In this document: positions 52,413 through 62,084 of the stretch, piece after piece
Numbering within the stretch: the stretch's first letter is position 1
How the letters are laid out: the number at the start of each line of letters is the position of its first letter
Source of the DNA: Anaerolineae bacterium
Lineage (GTDB): Bacteria; Chloroflexota; Anaerolineae; Anaerolineales; Villigracilaceae
Assembly (NCBI GenBank): GCA_017303735.1
Contig: JAFLCF010000002.1
Span: forward strand, 4,532-68,531
Direction of reading: 5' to 3'
Length of the DNA stretch: 64,000 bases
The notes under the pieces: generated by a model
Database searches by the model: none
Seen by the model: the letters and a program-made list of their open reading frames with translations, nothing else
What the model was told of the DNA's origin: nothing
Position numbers and translations under genes: made by a program

Positions 52413-54698
52413 ATGAGCGCATCACTGGCACAAGTCATCATTCTTTTATTTCTCGGCGTCCTTTACCTGCCGGTCGTTTTTTTTGTCATCCAACGACGTG
52501 AAGACAATCAAGGCGCAGCTACCTGGCTGGTGGTTTTATACGCTCTGCTCGCCATGGTGATCAACATTGCCGAGGCGGTCTGGCAGGGGCGTGGGGATAC
52601 CTCCCTATTTCAGGAATTACAAACCTATATTTCATTCACCCTCGTCGTTATCCTGATGATCACCATCCAGGTGTTCACCAAACGCGAGGTATGGTGGGCA
52701 TGGGTCGGGTACTGGGGAGTGTGGGCGTTGGCACTGGCTCTCGTCCTCACCAATCCATTCGGACTGCCAGATGTCCTTTGGACGAATGGCGAACTGGTTC
52801 TCTATCGTGAGCGGCTTGGTCCTGCAATGGTCGTTCTCGCATGGATCATCCTGAGTATGGTGATGATCCTCAACCTTTCAAGCACCCAGCGCCAAAGCCG
52901 TCAACCGCTCCTGCGCAGCCGGTTGGGATATTGGTGGGTGCCGATCTTTTTCACCCTGCTGAATGACATTCTGCTCTTCTCCGGCGTATTGATCATTGGG
53001 CAACCTTTGCGTCTGTTGATCGCGGTCGGCATGGCATACGTGGTTGGTACACATTATGTGCCCGATCTAAAAAACATCACGCGCCGCGCATTGATCTATC
53101 TCACCAGCACGCTTGCCATCGTCGGTTTTTACATCGCCGGTTTTCTAGTCATCCAAGCCTTATTTGGGGCGGGTGAAAATTTCAACCCACTTGCCGCAGG
53201 AGCGATCGTTGCGCTTTTCATCGCCCTACTCTTCTCGCCGCTGACCGACCTAGTCTCACGCGCGATCAACAAATGGATGAAGGGCGATCAATACGATGCC
53301 AGCCTGACCATCCATCAATACAGCGAAAGTATCAGCAACATCCTTGATATGGACCGGCTCGCCAACATCGCCATCGGTATCATGCTCGAAGCGATGCAGA
53401 TCGAACGCGGCTTTCTTTTTCTCGTCGATTCAGAGCGGCAGGCGGATGGGCGTAAGACCTATAAACTCCGCTCGGCTCGCAGCCCTGAAGAAAGACAACT
53501 CGTGGCGGTCGAACTGGATGAAAGCGGAGCCGTTGCCTCTTATCTGATCCGTGAACAAAGACCGCTTCTTCAATATGACCTAGACCTGTCACCCACCTTC
53601 AAATCTGCATCTACACTGGAGCGGGGCTGGTTCAACGAACTGCGTTGTGAAGTCTATATTCCGATCTTCGCCAAAAAACAATGGATCGGATTGCTGGCGT
53701 TCGGCTCGAAGTTAAGCGGCAATCGTTTTACCCGAGAAGACCTGTCCGTGCTCAGCGCTCACGCCAGCCAGACAGCCGTCGCACTCGAAAATGCCCGCCT
53801 TGTCGATAACCTGATGCGCCTCAACACAGAACTGCGCCAGGCACGCCGAACTCTGGAAAAGAATAATCAAGAACTCCAGCGCATCGACCAGGCAAAATCA
53901 GATTTCATCAGCATCGCCTCACACGAACTCCGCACCCCGCTCACAGTCATCAAGGGGTATACCGAAATGCTGATGGATGACCCCAAGCTCGAAAAGAACC
54001 TTAAGACGATGATGAAGGGTATTCACGACGGCACGATCCGTCTGCACGAAGTGATGGACTCGATGTTCGACATCGCCCAGATCGACGCGCGAGCCCTCAA
54101 GCCGCATCTCCAACCAGTGGATCTGGGTCAACTGGTTCAACAGGTATGCACAGAACACTCAAAGACATTCAAGGAACGCGAGCAGATCCTTTCCATCAAG
54201 ATCCCCACCCTGCCTCTCGTCAAAGCCGACCCACACTTGTTGGAAAAATTACTCCATCACCTTATTCGCAACGCGATCAAATTCACACCCAACAACGGCT
54301 GGATCACCATTACAGGCAAACACATTCCTGCGATCATCAACCTTCCCAATGGTGGTGTTGAGATCATCGTCAGTGATACCGGTGTAGGTGTGGATCCGAA
54401 CCTGCGCGAGGTCATTTTCTCCAAGTTCTATCAGCCCGGCGAACTCGGCAAGCATTCCACCAGCAAATCGCGTTTCAAAGGCAGCGGCGCTGGTCTGGGG
54501 CTGGCACTCTCCAAAGGCATCGTCGAAGCGCACGGCGGGCGCATCTGGGTTGAAAGCCCCGGCTACGACGAGGTCAACTTCCCCGGCAGTCAGTTCCACA
54601 TCATCCTGCCACTCACCCCTCTTGAAACGGGCGAAGCCCAGCGTGTTGGCGAATCGGTCAAAGTGGAGCTTGGTAGACCCGAAGAACATAAGAATTAA
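52413..54698 (+). CDS. Membrane histidine kinase: 7TM-type sensor, GAF, HisKA, HATPase
   Basis: 761 residues. About eight to nine membrane helices (~5-285) form the sensor. A GAF domain (~320-470) follows, then a coiled segment. The H-box is SIASHELRTPLTVIKG with His504, the N-box LIRNAIKFTPN, G1 VSDTGVGVDP and G2 GSGAGLGLALSKGIVEAHGG. All catalytic motifs are intact. No partner response regulator is adjacent; the degenerate regulator at 43839 is too far to link. The start could be 52383 or 52413; the latter begins one short cytosolic stretch before helix 1, and neither has an SD. Divergent from the GH13 gene with starts ~25-55 bp apart. Confidence 0.9.
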   Translation: MSASLAQVIILLFLGVLYLPVVFFVIQRREDNQGAATWLVVLYALLAMVINIAEAVWQGRGDTSLFQELQTYISFTLVVILMITIQVFTKREVWWAWVGYWGVWALALALVLTNPFGLPDVLWTNGELVLYRERLGPAMVVLAWIILSMVMILNLSSTQRQSRQPLLRSRLGYWWVPIFFTLLNDILLFSGVLIIGQPLRLLIAVGMAYVVGTHYVPDLKNITRRALIYLTSTLAIVGFYIAGFLVIQALFGAGENFNPLAAGAIVALFIALLFSPLTDLVSRAINKWMKGDQYDASLTIHQYSESISNILDMDRLANIAIGIMLEAMQIERGFLFLVDSERQADGRKTYKLRSARSPEERQLVAVELDESGAVASYLIREQRPLLQYDLDLSPTFKSASTLERGWFNELRCEVYIPIFAKKQWIGLLAFGSKLSGNRFTREDLSVLSAHASQTAVALENARLVDNLMRLNTELRQARRTLEKNNQELQRIDQAKSDFISIASHELRTPLTVIKGYTEMLMDDPKLEKNLKTMMKGIHDGTIRLHEVMDSMFDIAQIDARALKPHLQPVDLGQLVQQVCTEHSKTFKEREQILSIKIPTLPLVKADPHLLEKLLHHLIRNAIKFTPNNGWITITGKHIPAIINLPNGGVEIIVSDTGVGVDPNLREVIFSKFYQPGELGKHSTSKSRFKGSGAGLGLALSKGIVEAHGGRIWVESPGYDEVNFPGSQFHIILPLTPLETGEAQRVGESVKVELGRPEEHKN

Positions 54699-54759
54699 TG
54701 AAGAACGGATGGCATACGCCATCCGTTTTCTTTTTAATTATGTGCCGCTTGGGGCAGCA

Positions 54760-55893
54760 TCACCCCAATATCTTTCGATACACTCGGTTATTTTTATACT
54801 CGACCCCATTTAGATTTTTTAAATCAGCGCGCATTTGCTCGGTCGTTTCGGCAACCTGGGTCATCTCCACATGCACAAATTGTTTGAACTCCAACAATGT
54901 GGTTCCCATTGCGTAATACAACAGAGCATTCCCGCCATGCCCTTGAAATTCAGGCAAAATCCCCATCCCGTTAACCGAGACCGTATTCGTGCGGCGGATC
55001 TCCATCAGAATATCCAGCAAGCCAAAGGGGAACAATTTACCTTTAGCACGCTGCATGGCAGCAGAGACATCATGAAAGGCAAACAAGAAACCAACCACGT
55101 CATCTCCATGGGTAACGATCTTGATCAGGCGGTGGTCGGCGATGGTCATAATATTCTCGACCACGAAATCGATTTCGCGTTGAGTGAGCGGATAATATTC
55201 CCAATTATTCACAAAGGCATTGTTGTATGCTGTTCCAATACGATCTGCCCAACCAAGTAATTCTTTTTTATTCTTGAAGGTCTTGATCTCCAAATGTCCG
55301 CGCTGCATGACGCGCTCGGTAATGCGCTGCACCCGTTCAGGGATCTGAAATTGGTCTGCGGGCAAATAGCAGGAGACAAAGTCCACCTCCTTGACGAAAC
55401 CCTGCGCCTCGACCAATGACTGATAGTAGGCGTGGTTGTAATTGAGCATGGTCATCGTCTGGCGATGTTCATGTCCGAAGACCAGTACCCCATACCCATC
55501 CAATGGTCCCATACCTTTGGGTCCGATCATTTTATTTAATCCGCGAGCTTTTGCCCATTCAATGGCTGTGTTGAACAAAAGGGTTGCGGCTTCAAGGTCA
55601 TTCTCACACTCGAAAAGATAAAAATCTGCCGTTTTTTCATGATGATATTGATTGAAAGGTCTGTTCTCGATCACAGCAATGCGCCCCACATCCCGCCCGT
55701 CTCGCACAGCCAGAAAAAACTCCACATCCGAATGTTCGTGGAAGGGATGTTTCTTTCGGTTGAGCTGGTTATAGGCATCCACATTCAGCGGAGGAACCCA
55801 CTGCGGGCAATCTGCATAAATGCGAAACGGCAATTCGACGAAGCGCCTGACCTGCTTCTTATTCTCTGTATCCACTCTTTCAATCGTTAGCAT
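54760..55893 (-). CDS. YghO-like GNAT-fold protein
   Basis: 377 residues. Related to the YghO/'hypothetical GNAT' family. N-terminal FVELPFRIYADCPQWVPPLN motif, GPKGMGPLDGYGVLVFGHE, and a C-terminal GNAT-like half (VNGMGILPEFQGHGGNALLYYAMG, acetyl-CoA-binding pattern). Function is unknown; an acyltransferase activity is inferred. Long enough to be a two-lobed GNAT. Single gene, converging on the histidine kinase. No SD seen. Confidence 0.82.
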   Translation of the reverse strand: MLTIERVDTENKKQVRRFVELPFRIYADCPQWVPPLNVDAYNQLNRKKHPFHEHSDVEFFLAVRDGRDVGRIAVIENRPFNQYHHEKTADFYLFECENDLEAATLLFNTAIEWAKARGLNKMIGPKGMGPLDGYGVLVFGHEHRQTMTMLNYNHAYYQSLVEAQGFVKEVDFVSCYLPADQFQIPERVQRITERVMQRGHLEIKTFKNKKELLGWADRIGTAYNNAFVNNWEYYPLTQREIDFVVENIMTIADHRLIKIVTHGDDVVGFLFAFHDVSAAMQRAKGKLFPFGLLDILMEIRRTNTVSVNGMGILPEFQGHGGNALLYYAMGTTLLEFKQFVHVEMTQVAETTEQMRADLKNLNGVEYKNNRVYRKILG

Positions 55894-55919
55894 GCAAATG
55901 CTCCTGCAATGGGATGGGG

Positions 55920-55964
55920 TTAGCGGGTATCCACGTATATAACCCCCGCTTCAGGCGGGAGCAT
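55920..55964. repeat. Possible degenerate REP element
   Basis: Read on the minus strand it starts ATGCTCCCGCC like the RAYT modules, with a shorter stem (CCCGC / GCGGG around a 5-nt loop) and then GTTAT. It lies in the 158-bp gap between the YghO-like gene and the first aminopeptidase gene. Confidence 0.5.
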
Positions 55965-56051
55965 CGTTTTTTGCAACGAAGGGTAAATGGACACAAAAAT
56001 TCCCTCCGTGCTATACTTACTCAACACTTTTATTATACCTACCGAGGGAAT

Positions 56052-57314
56052 ATGACCGGAAAATCTCACCAGGAAATGCTCGAAAAATACGCCGAAGCCA
56101 TCATCAAAGTCGGGTTGAACCTCCGTGCGGGGCAGCGCCTGATCATCACTTCCGCCGGAACTCGTGGCGTCCCCCATCCATTCGCGCCGTTGGTGCGTGC
56201 GATCGCCAAAGCCGCATATGGCGTCGGCGCGAAATATGTAGATGCCATCTTTGCCGACGAAGAAATGCTGCGCCTACGCGCCCAGCACGCCCCCAAAGAC
56301 TCCTTTGGTGAATACTCCACGTGGCAGGTGCAGGGCATTCGAAATATGATCGATAACGGTGACGCCCTTCTTTCCATTGGCGGAGCCAACCCCGACCTGC
56401 TCGGCGGACTCGACCCCGAAGTGGTTGGCATGATGCAACGCACTCACCTCGAAAACTGGAGCCCGATCAGCGAAAAAGTGACAACGAACGCTATCAACTG
56501 GTGCGTCGTTGCCGCGGCGGGTGAAGCTTGGGCACACAAAATTTTCCCCGACCTGCCCATCAACAAAGCTCAAGATAAACTCTGGCAAGCCATCTTTGAA
56601 ACCACCCGCATCGACCAGCCCGACCCCATTGACGCCTGGAATAAACACATCGCCAGCCTGCGTGAACGCGCTTTATATTTGCAGTCGAAGCAATACACAG
56701 CGCTTCACTATAAAGGTCCCGGCACCGACTTTACTCTCGGTCTTCCCAGCGGGCACCTCTGGATCAGCGCCCAATCGATGGCACAGAACGGCGTGGCATT
56801 TACCGCCAACATGCCCACTGAAGAAGTTTTCACCCTACCAGATCGCAACCGCGCCGATGGCGTCATCTCTGCCACCTTCCCGCTCAGCTACGGCGGCACC
56901 TTGATCGAAGATTTCCAGGTCCATTTTGAGTACGGGCAAATTGTCAAAGTCACTGCAAAGAAGGGCGAAGCCGCCCTCCAAAAATTAGTGGATACCGATG
57001 AAGGCTCGCATCGCCTCGGTGAAGTGGCGCTTGTGCCCGCCTCCTCGCCCATCGGCAAACGCGGACATCTCTTCTACAACACTCTCTTCGATGAAAACGC
57101 CTCCTGCCACATCGCCATCGGACGCGCCTACCGCTTCACCCTCGCCGGAGGAACGGAGTTGAACGACGACGAATTTATCGCCGCTGGAGGTAATGTCAGC
57201 CTCAACCATGTCGACTTCATGATCGGCTCCCCGCAAATGGACATTGACGGCATTACAAAAGACGGCAAGCGTGAGCCGGTGATGCGTCAGGGGGAATGGG
57301 CGATCTCGCTGTAA
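56052..57314 (+). CDS. M29 family aminopeptidase, copy 1
   Basis: 420 residues, a cobalt- or zinc-dependent exopeptidase of the AmpS/AmpT (M29) family. The metal-site residues are visible: Glu in MPTEEVFTLPDRN, His and Tyr in ENASCHIAIGRAYRF, and His/Asp in LNHVDFMIGSPQMDIDG. Released amino acids are from the N-terminus of peptides, broad specificity in the family. Start at 56052 from SD GAGG at 4-5 nt; a longer frame to 55914 has no support. The next gene is a ~55% identical-looking paralogue (estimate by eye). Terminator in between. Confidence 0.92.
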   Translation: MTGKSHQEMLEKYAEAIIKVGLNLRAGQRLIITSAGTRGVPHPFAPLVRAIAKAAYGVGAKYVDAIFADEEMLRLRAQHAPKDSFGEYSTWQVQGIRNMIDNGDALLSIGGANPDLLGGLDPEVVGMMQRTHLENWSPISEKVTTNAINWCVVAAAGEAWAHKIFPDLPINKAQDKLWQAIFETTRIDQPDPIDAWNKHIASLRERALYLQSKQYTALHYKGPGTDFTLGLPSGHLWISAQSMAQNGVAFTANMPTEEVFTLPDRNRADGVISATFPLSYGGTLIEDFQVHFEYGQIVKVTAKKGEAALQKLVDTDEGSHRLGEVALVPASSPIGKRGHLFYNTLFDENASCHIAIGRAYRFTLAGGTELNDDEFIAAGGNVSLNHVDFMIGSPQMDIDGITKDGKREPVMRQGEWAISL

Positions 57315-57326
57315 CAGAATCAAGCC

Positions 57327-57358
57327 AACTCCCCGTCATGAGGCGGGGAGTTTTTTTT
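57327..57358 (+). terminator. Terminator of the first M29 gene
   Basis: AACTCCCCG / CGGGGAGTT-type stem followed by T8, 13 bp past the stop. Confidence 0.85.
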
Positions 57359-57432
57359 CCACACCCGAGTCGGTTTTCATCCTGGTTCAGTTGTGGTAAA
57401 ACCCAATTCAATCCAAAGATCATGGAGTCATC

Positions 57433-58674
57433 ATGAGCGAAGCCTTTCAAAAATCACTGGAAAAGTATGCAGATATTATTGTCAGGATCGGTTTGAATTT
57501 ACAAAAGCATCAACGCCTTAATATCTCAGCAGGTATTCCCGATATCGAGCTTGCCCGGCAGGTGGCGATCAAGGCGTATCAACTCGGTGTTCCATATGTG
57601 GATGTGCGCTGGGTGGACGAACGCCTCACCCGCATCCGCTTTGACCATGCTGACCCTGAATCGCTTACTGAAGTTCCTGATTGGCTCATTGCCCGCGAAC
57701 AGGAGTACGGCGAACGCGGCGACGCTTTGCTGAGCATTTCTTCCTCAGACCCAAACCTGCTCGAAGGCATCGACCCTGCATTGATCGGAAAGTTCCGCAA
57801 AGCGGTTGCACAAAAATATGAACCCACCTATAAGTATCTCGATCAAAATACTCAAAACTGGTGCGTGGTCTCTACTGCCACCCCGGCATGGGCAAAAAAA
57901 GTATTCCCAGATATTCCTGTTGAGCAGGCTCAGGAGAAATTATGGGAAGCCATATTTGATGCCTGTCGAGTCAATCTCGACGACCCGGTAAAAGCCTGGC
58001 ATGACCATGCAGATCGGCTGCATCGTCAGTGTGATTATCTCAACGCGAAAAAATTTAGCGGGCTGCATTACAAAGCGCCCGGCACCGACCTCACCCTTGG
58101 GTTGCCGGAAAATCATATTTGGATCGGCGCTTCATCCAAAACAGTGAGCGGCATCGAATTCGTTCCAAACCTTCCCACTGAAGAGGTCTTCTGCCTGCCG
58201 CATCGCGAAAAAGCTAAAGGGTACATCTCCTCAAGCATGCCGTTGATTCTCTCCGGCAATATGGTCAATGATTTCACGCTTACCTTTGAAAATGGACGTG
58301 TTTCAAAAGTAAGCGCCAAACAGGGAGAAGAACATCTGCGCAGACTCTTGGAAACGGACGAAAACGCTTCGCGCCTCGGGGAAGCTGCTCTGGTTCCAGA
58401 CAGCTCTCCCATCTCCCAGCGCAGGCATCTCTTTTACAATACGCTTTTCGATGAAAACGCCTCCTGTCACCTTGCGTTGGGCAGTGCCTATCGTTATAAC
58501 CTGGTTGGCGGCTCAGAAATGACCAAGGAACAATTCATCGCAGCGGGTGGGAATGACAGCCTCATTCACGTAGATTTCATGGTCGGTTCGAATCAAATGG
58601 ACATTGACGGCATCCACGCCGACGGTACCCACGAACCAGTCATGCGCGGCGGTGAGTGGGCAACCAGCCTCTAG
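57433..58674 (+). CDS. M29 family aminopeptidase, copy 2
   Basis: 413 residues, tandem paralogue of 56052-57314 with the same metal-site motifs: LPTEEVFCLPHREKAKG, ENASCHLALGSAYRY, IHVDFMVGSNQMDIDG. SD GGAG is 5 nt upstream. Both copies have all ligands and own terminators, so they are separately expressed. Different specificity or expression timing is likely (inference). Confidence 0.92.
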   Translation: MSEAFQKSLEKYADIIVRIGLNLQKHQRLNISAGIPDIELARQVAIKAYQLGVPYVDVRWVDERLTRIRFDHADPESLTEVPDWLIAREQEYGERGDALLSISSSDPNLLEGIDPALIGKFRKAVAQKYEPTYKYLDQNTQNWCVVSTATPAWAKKVFPDIPVEQAQEKLWEAIFDACRVNLDDPVKAWHDHADRLHRQCDYLNAKKFSGLHYKAPGTDLTLGLPENHIWIGASSKTVSGIEFVPNLPTEEVFCLPHREKAKGYISSSMPLILSGNMVNDFTLTFENGRVSKVSAKQGEEHLRRLLETDENASRLGEAALVPDSSPISQRRHLFYNTLFDENASCHLALGSAYRYNLVGGSEMTKEQFIAAGGNDSLIHVDFMVGSNQMDIDGIHADGTHEPVMRGGEWATSL

Positions 58675-58680
58675 ATCAAA

Positions 58681-58714
58681 AAGGAGCGCGAGATAATCTC
58701 GCGCTCCTTTTTTT
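58681..58714 (+). terminator. Terminator of the second M29 gene
   Basis: AAGGAGCGCGAGA / TCTCGCGCTCCTT, loop TAA, then T-run. Confidence 0.9.
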
Positions 58715-58769
58715 GCGCCAAACGCAAAGTCATGTCATAATGGGGATACTATAGTCAAGGAGAGCCAGC

Positions 58770-59351
58770 ATGGCACCCAAACCGAAGCTCAACCCCGATG
58801 AATTGCTTCAAAAAGAATACGAATATATTTCCCAGACCGCATTCCAAGCCAATGAAGACCGTTCAAGAGTCACCTCGTTCTATTTTGTCTCGGTCGGTTC
58901 ATTTGTTGCCGCCATCGTTGGCACCCAGTTAGAAGCCCAAACGAAGACCATCGCCTTTGCGTTCTTTGCGCTTTTTCTCGTATTGACCTTTATGGGCGGG
59001 TTGACCATTGCCCAGCTTGCCCGATTACGCGCCTCCTGGCACGAATCGGTGGAAGCCATGAATAAGATCAAAGACTTCTATATCAAGTATCATCCCGAGA
59101 TCGAGAATGCATTCAAATGGCGTACGAGGCAAGTGCCGCGTGTAAACAAACCGAACAGCATTGCCAACCTGATGGCTGTGGAAGTTGCCCTGTTGGGTTC
59201 GCTCACAGCGGGAGCCAGCATCTATTTTCTGCTCTCATTTCTCGGCGAAGTGAATTGGATCGGTTCTCTGATCGTACTTATCAGCATCATCCTCGGTTAC
59301 ATCGCCCAATGGAGCATCTACCTGCGTCTGCTCGTGGATGATCATGAATAG
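58770..59351 (+). CDS. Membrane protein of unknown function (four predicted helices)
   Basis: 193 residues. Four hydrophobic helices in two pairs: ~32-50 and ~55-80, then ~133-155 and ~165-185, with a soluble, basic loop between (~85-130). No known family recognised. SD AAGGAGAG is 5-6 nt upstream of the ATG. It is the first gene of a plus-strand cluster running to 62615 with gaps of 3-17 bp; the start follows a terminator, so a promoter must lie in 58715-58760 (TAATGGGGATACTATAGT area). Confidence 0.75.
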   Translation: MAPKPKLNPDELLQKEYEYISQTAFQANEDRSRVTSFYFVSVGSFVAAIVGTQLEAQTKTIAFAFFALFLVLTFMGGLTIAQLARLRASWHESVEAMNKIKDFYIKYHPEIENAFKWRTRQVPRVNKPNSIANLMAVEVALLGSLTAGASIYFLLSFLGEVNWIGSLIVLISIILGYIAQWSIYLRLLVDDHE

Positions 59352-59359
59352 GAAATAAC

Positions 59360-59950
59360 ATGCCAAGAGACTATATCGGTCAAGCTCCCACCGCCTTTCA
59401 GCGCAGACCGCACCTCACCAAGGACGATGCCTGGATTCGCGGATTTTTGAAAACAGCCAAGGTCGGTCATTTCGCCACTTCGATAGATGGACAAGCCTTC
59501 ATCAACCCGACGACATTTTGGTACGATGAGGAAAATCATCAGATCGTTTTTCACTCCAATCTTGCGGGGAGAATCCGCTCGAATTTGGAGACCAACCCCA
59601 AGGTCAGTATGGAGGCGAGTGAATTGGGGCAGATGCTGCCATCCAATGTCGCATTGGAGTTCTCGCTTCAGTATCGCAGTGTCCTCGTCTTCGGCATGGC
59701 GAGAATTGTAACGAATCCCGATGAAGCGCGTAGATTGCTATATGGTTTGATCGAAAAATATTTTTCCGAACTAAAAGCCGGACAGGAATATCGCGAGATC
59801 AGCGAGAAGGAACTGCGAGCCACATCTGTGTATGCTATTAAAATCGAAGAATGGAGCGGCAAGGAAAATTGGGAGGAGAAAGCCGATCAAAGCGATGAGT
59901 GGCAGCCGCTGGATGAAAAATGGTTTGAATATTACAGGAACAAGCCCTGA
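59360..59950 (+). CDS. Pyridoxamine-5'-phosphate-oxidase-fold flavoprotein (NimA-like)
   Basis: 196 residues with the split-barrel FMN-binding fold. Family pattern: RGFLKTAKVGHFAT, INPTTFWYDEENHQIVFHSNLAGRI, NPKVSMEASELGQMLP, VLVFGMARIV. Relatives reduce nitroimidazoles or F420 or bind FMN; the reaction here is unknown. Gap of 8 bp from the preceding gene and 11 bp to the next, so in the same transcript. Confidence 0.87.
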   Translation: MPRDYIGQAPTAFQRRPHLTKDDAWIRGFLKTAKVGHFATSIDGQAFINPTTFWYDEENHQIVFHSNLAGRIRSNLETNPKVSMEASELGQMLPSNVALEFSLQYRSVLVFGMARIVTNPDEARRLLYGLIEKYFSELKAGQEYREISEKELRATSVYAIKIEEWSGKENWEEKADQSDEWQPLDEKWFEYYRNKP

Positions 59951-59961
59951 AAGGAAACATA

Positions 59962-60210
59962 ATGAACGAACAGACTCGTACTGAAGAATTTAAGGTGGAT
60001 GGCGAGAAGATCGTCGCCAAGATCAAAGAGTTGCTACACGAGGGCAATATCCGCCGCGTGATCATCAAGGACAAGGATGGCAAAAGCTTGCTGGAGATTC
60101 CCGTCACATTTGGTGTGGTCGGGGTCTTGCTCGCCCCACAACTGGCTGCACTTGCCGCCGTCGCTGCCGTGCTGACTGAAGCCACCGTCGTCGTAGAAAA
60201 AACGGAGTAA
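59962..60210 (+). CDS. DUF4342 small protein
   Basis: 82 residues. Matches DUF4342: EEFKVDGEKIVAKIKELLHEGNIRRV, DKDGKSLLEIPVTFGVVGVLL. A hydrophobic Ala/Leu-rich segment (~48-75) may be a membrane helix or buried. Function unknown. SD AAAGGAA is 5 nt upstream; part of the plus-strand cluster. Confidence 0.85.
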   Translation: MNEQTRTEEFKVDGEKIVAKIKELLHEGNIRRVIIKDKDGKSLLEIPVTFGVVGVLLAPQLAALAAVAAVLTEATVVVEKTE

Positions 60211-60213
60211 ACA

Positions 60214-60792
60214 ATGAACATCTTTGAGGTTGCCTATTGGGCTGCCATTGTCGTAGAAATGGTCATCCGTGCGCCGCTTAACAAAAAGCGCAAAGAGGAA
60301 AAGATGAGCGAACAACGGGTCTCGAGTCAGGAAAAATTCATCCTGTTCCTCCTGCTCATTGGAATGTTTATTCTTCCGCTTATCTATTCTGCCTCCACCT
60401 GGTTGGACTTTGCAAATTACAGCCTGCCAGTTTGGGCGGGTTGGTTGGGAGTAGCTCTTCTTTTGGGTGCACTCTTTGTTTTCTGGCGGGCACATGCTGA
60501 CCTTGGCTTGAACTGGTCACCATCGCTGGAGATCCGTGAAAAACATGAACTGATCACAAAGGGCATCTATGGTGTGATCCGTCATCCCATGTATGCTTCG
60601 CAATGGTTGTGGGTCATTGCCCAGCCTTTGCTTCTGCAAAATTGGATCGTGGGATTTGTAAACTTGCTTATCTTCATCCCCTTCTACATGCTGCGGGTAC
60701 AGGCAGAGGAAAAAATGATGGTCGATACCTTCGGGGATGAGTATCGTGAATATATGAAACAAACCGGCGGAGTCCTGCCAAAGATCGGTTAA
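60214..60792 (+). CDS. Isoprenylcysteine carboxyl methyltransferase family (PEMT/ICMT-like) membrane protein
   Basis: 192 residues, about four to five helices. The C-terminal signature [15 protein letters not shown] (R-H-P-x-Y), [15 protein letters not shown] (E-E) and the family's GGxGxP-type end (GGVLPKIG) match the SAM-dependent ICMT/PEMT-like membrane methyltransferases. Substrate unknown in bacteria of this type; isoprenylcysteine itself is unlikely. 3-bp gap from the preceding gene. Confidence 0.87.
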   Translation: MNIFEVAYWAAIVVEMVIRAPLNKKRKEEKMSEQRVSSQEKFILFLLLIGMFILPLIYSASTWLDFANYSLPVWAGWLGVALLLGALFVFWRAHADLGLNWSPSLEIREKHELITKGIYGVIRHPMYASQWLWVIAQPLLLQNWIVGFVNLLIFIPFYMLRVQAEEKMMVDTFGDEYREYMKQTGGVLPKIG

Positions 60793-60797
60793 GTGGA

Positions 60798-61217
60798 ATG
60801 AAATCCTTTCGCAAAGAACTCTGGTTCAACCTCCCCTCCCGGCGCGGATTCGTCAATATCACCTCGCAAGTGGAAGAAGCCCTGCGTGAAAGCGGCATTA
60901 AGGAAGGCTTGCTCTTGTGCAATGCCATGCACATCACTGCTTCGGTTTTCATCAACGATGATGAAAGCGGACTGCATCACGATTACGAAAAATGGCTGGA
61001 AAGACTCGCCCCGCACGAACCGGTCAATGGGTACCGCCATAACGACACCGGCGAAGACAATGCTGATGCGCACATGAAACGCCAAATCATGGGACGTGAA
61101 GTGGTCGTGGCGGTGACGAATGGTCAACTTGACTTTGGAACATGGGAACAGATCTTTTACGGCGAATTCGACGGCAGGCGACGAAAGCGAGTCTTGATAA
61201 AGATCATTGGAGAATAA
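60798..61217 (+). CDS. YjbQ family (UPF0047) protein
   Basis: 139 residues, a homotrimeric beta-fold family. Typical motif: [24 protein letters not shown], and the end [26 protein letters not shown]. YjbQ proteins have been linked to thiamine phosphate synthase-like activity in E. coli, but the physiological role remains unsettled. 5-bp gap to the preceding gene and 3-bp gap to the next. Confidence 0.9.
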   Translation: MKSFRKELWFNLPSRRGFVNITSQVEEALRESGIKEGLLLCNAMHITASVFINDDESGLHHDYEKWLERLAPHEPVNGYRHNDTGEDNADAHMKRQIMGREVVVAVTNGQLDFGTWEQIFYGEFDGRRRKRVLIKIIGE

Positions 61218-61220
61218 TTC

Positions 61221-62075
61221 ATGGAAAAAAGACGATTCGGACGCACAGGACATGAAAGCACAGTTGCCATCTTTGGCGCGGCGGCATTCTGGGAGATCGA
61301 ACAAAAAGAAGCTGACCATGTGATGGAAATGGTCATCGAGGCGGGCATCAATCACATCGACATTGCCCCATCCTACGGACAAGCAGAACTGCGCGTCGGT
61401 CCGTGGATGAAGACCGAGCGTGGACGTTTCTTTCTCGGCTGTAAAACGACGGAACGCACCAAAGAAGGCGCATGGCGCGAAATGCACGAATCGCTCGAGC
61501 GCCTGCATACCGATTCATTCGACCTATATCAATGCCACGCTGTGACGACCTTCGATGAATTGGATTCCATTTTTGCCAAAGGGGGCGCCATGGAAGCAAT
61601 GATGGCAGCCCGCGAGCAAGGTCTAACCAAATACATCGGCATCACCGGTCATGGAGTGGATGCCCCCAAGATCTATCTCGAAGCCCTGCGCCGCTTTGAT
61701 TTTGACTCGGTGCTCTTCCCGCTAAATTTCGTCCAAATGGCGATGCCAGAATATCGCAGCGCTGCCGAAGAATTGATCTCCGTTTGCAGAGCAAAAGATG
61801 TTGGCACGATGATCATCAAATCGATCACCAAAGGTCCGTGGGGTGAAAAACAAAAAACCGCCACCACTTGGTACGAGCCATTCGACAAAATGGATGAGAT
61901 CCAACGCGGAGTTAATTTCGTGCTATTCCACGACGTCACCGGAGTTTGCACTGCCGGAGACGTTCGCATCCTGCCCATGGTCATTCAGGCTTGTGAAAAC
62001 TTTACTCCGCTCAATGAGCAGGAGCGGGAAGATCTGATTAAGAGTGGTGCACAATTTGAAGCTTTATTCAAGTGA
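61221..62075 (+). CDS. Aldo/keto reductase
   Basis: 284 residues, NADPH-dependent (beta/alpha)8 reductase. The catalytic tetrad Asp-Tyr-Lys-His: HIDIAPSYG (Asp and Tyr), FFLGCKTTERT (Lys), YQCHAV (His). The N-terminal RRFGRTGHESTVAIFGAAA matches the YgdS/short AKR family. Substrate unknown. Cofactor binding residues near the C-terminus (ITKGPWGEK) are less clear. Confidence 0.9.
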   Translation: MEKRRFGRTGHESTVAIFGAAAFWEIEQKEADHVMEMVIEAGINHIDIAPSYGQAELRVGPWMKTERGRFFLGCKTTERTKEGAWREMHESLERLHTDSFDLYQCHAVTTFDELDSIFAKGGAMEAMMAAREQGLTKYIGITGHGVDAPKIYLEALRRFDFDSVLFPLNFVQMAMPEYRSAAEELISVCRAKDVGTMIIKSITKGPWGEKQKTATTWYEPFDKMDEIQRGVNFVLFHDVTGVCTAGDVRILPMVIQACENFTPLNEQEREDLIKSGAQFEALFK

Positions 62076-62084
62076 GAGGATCAT

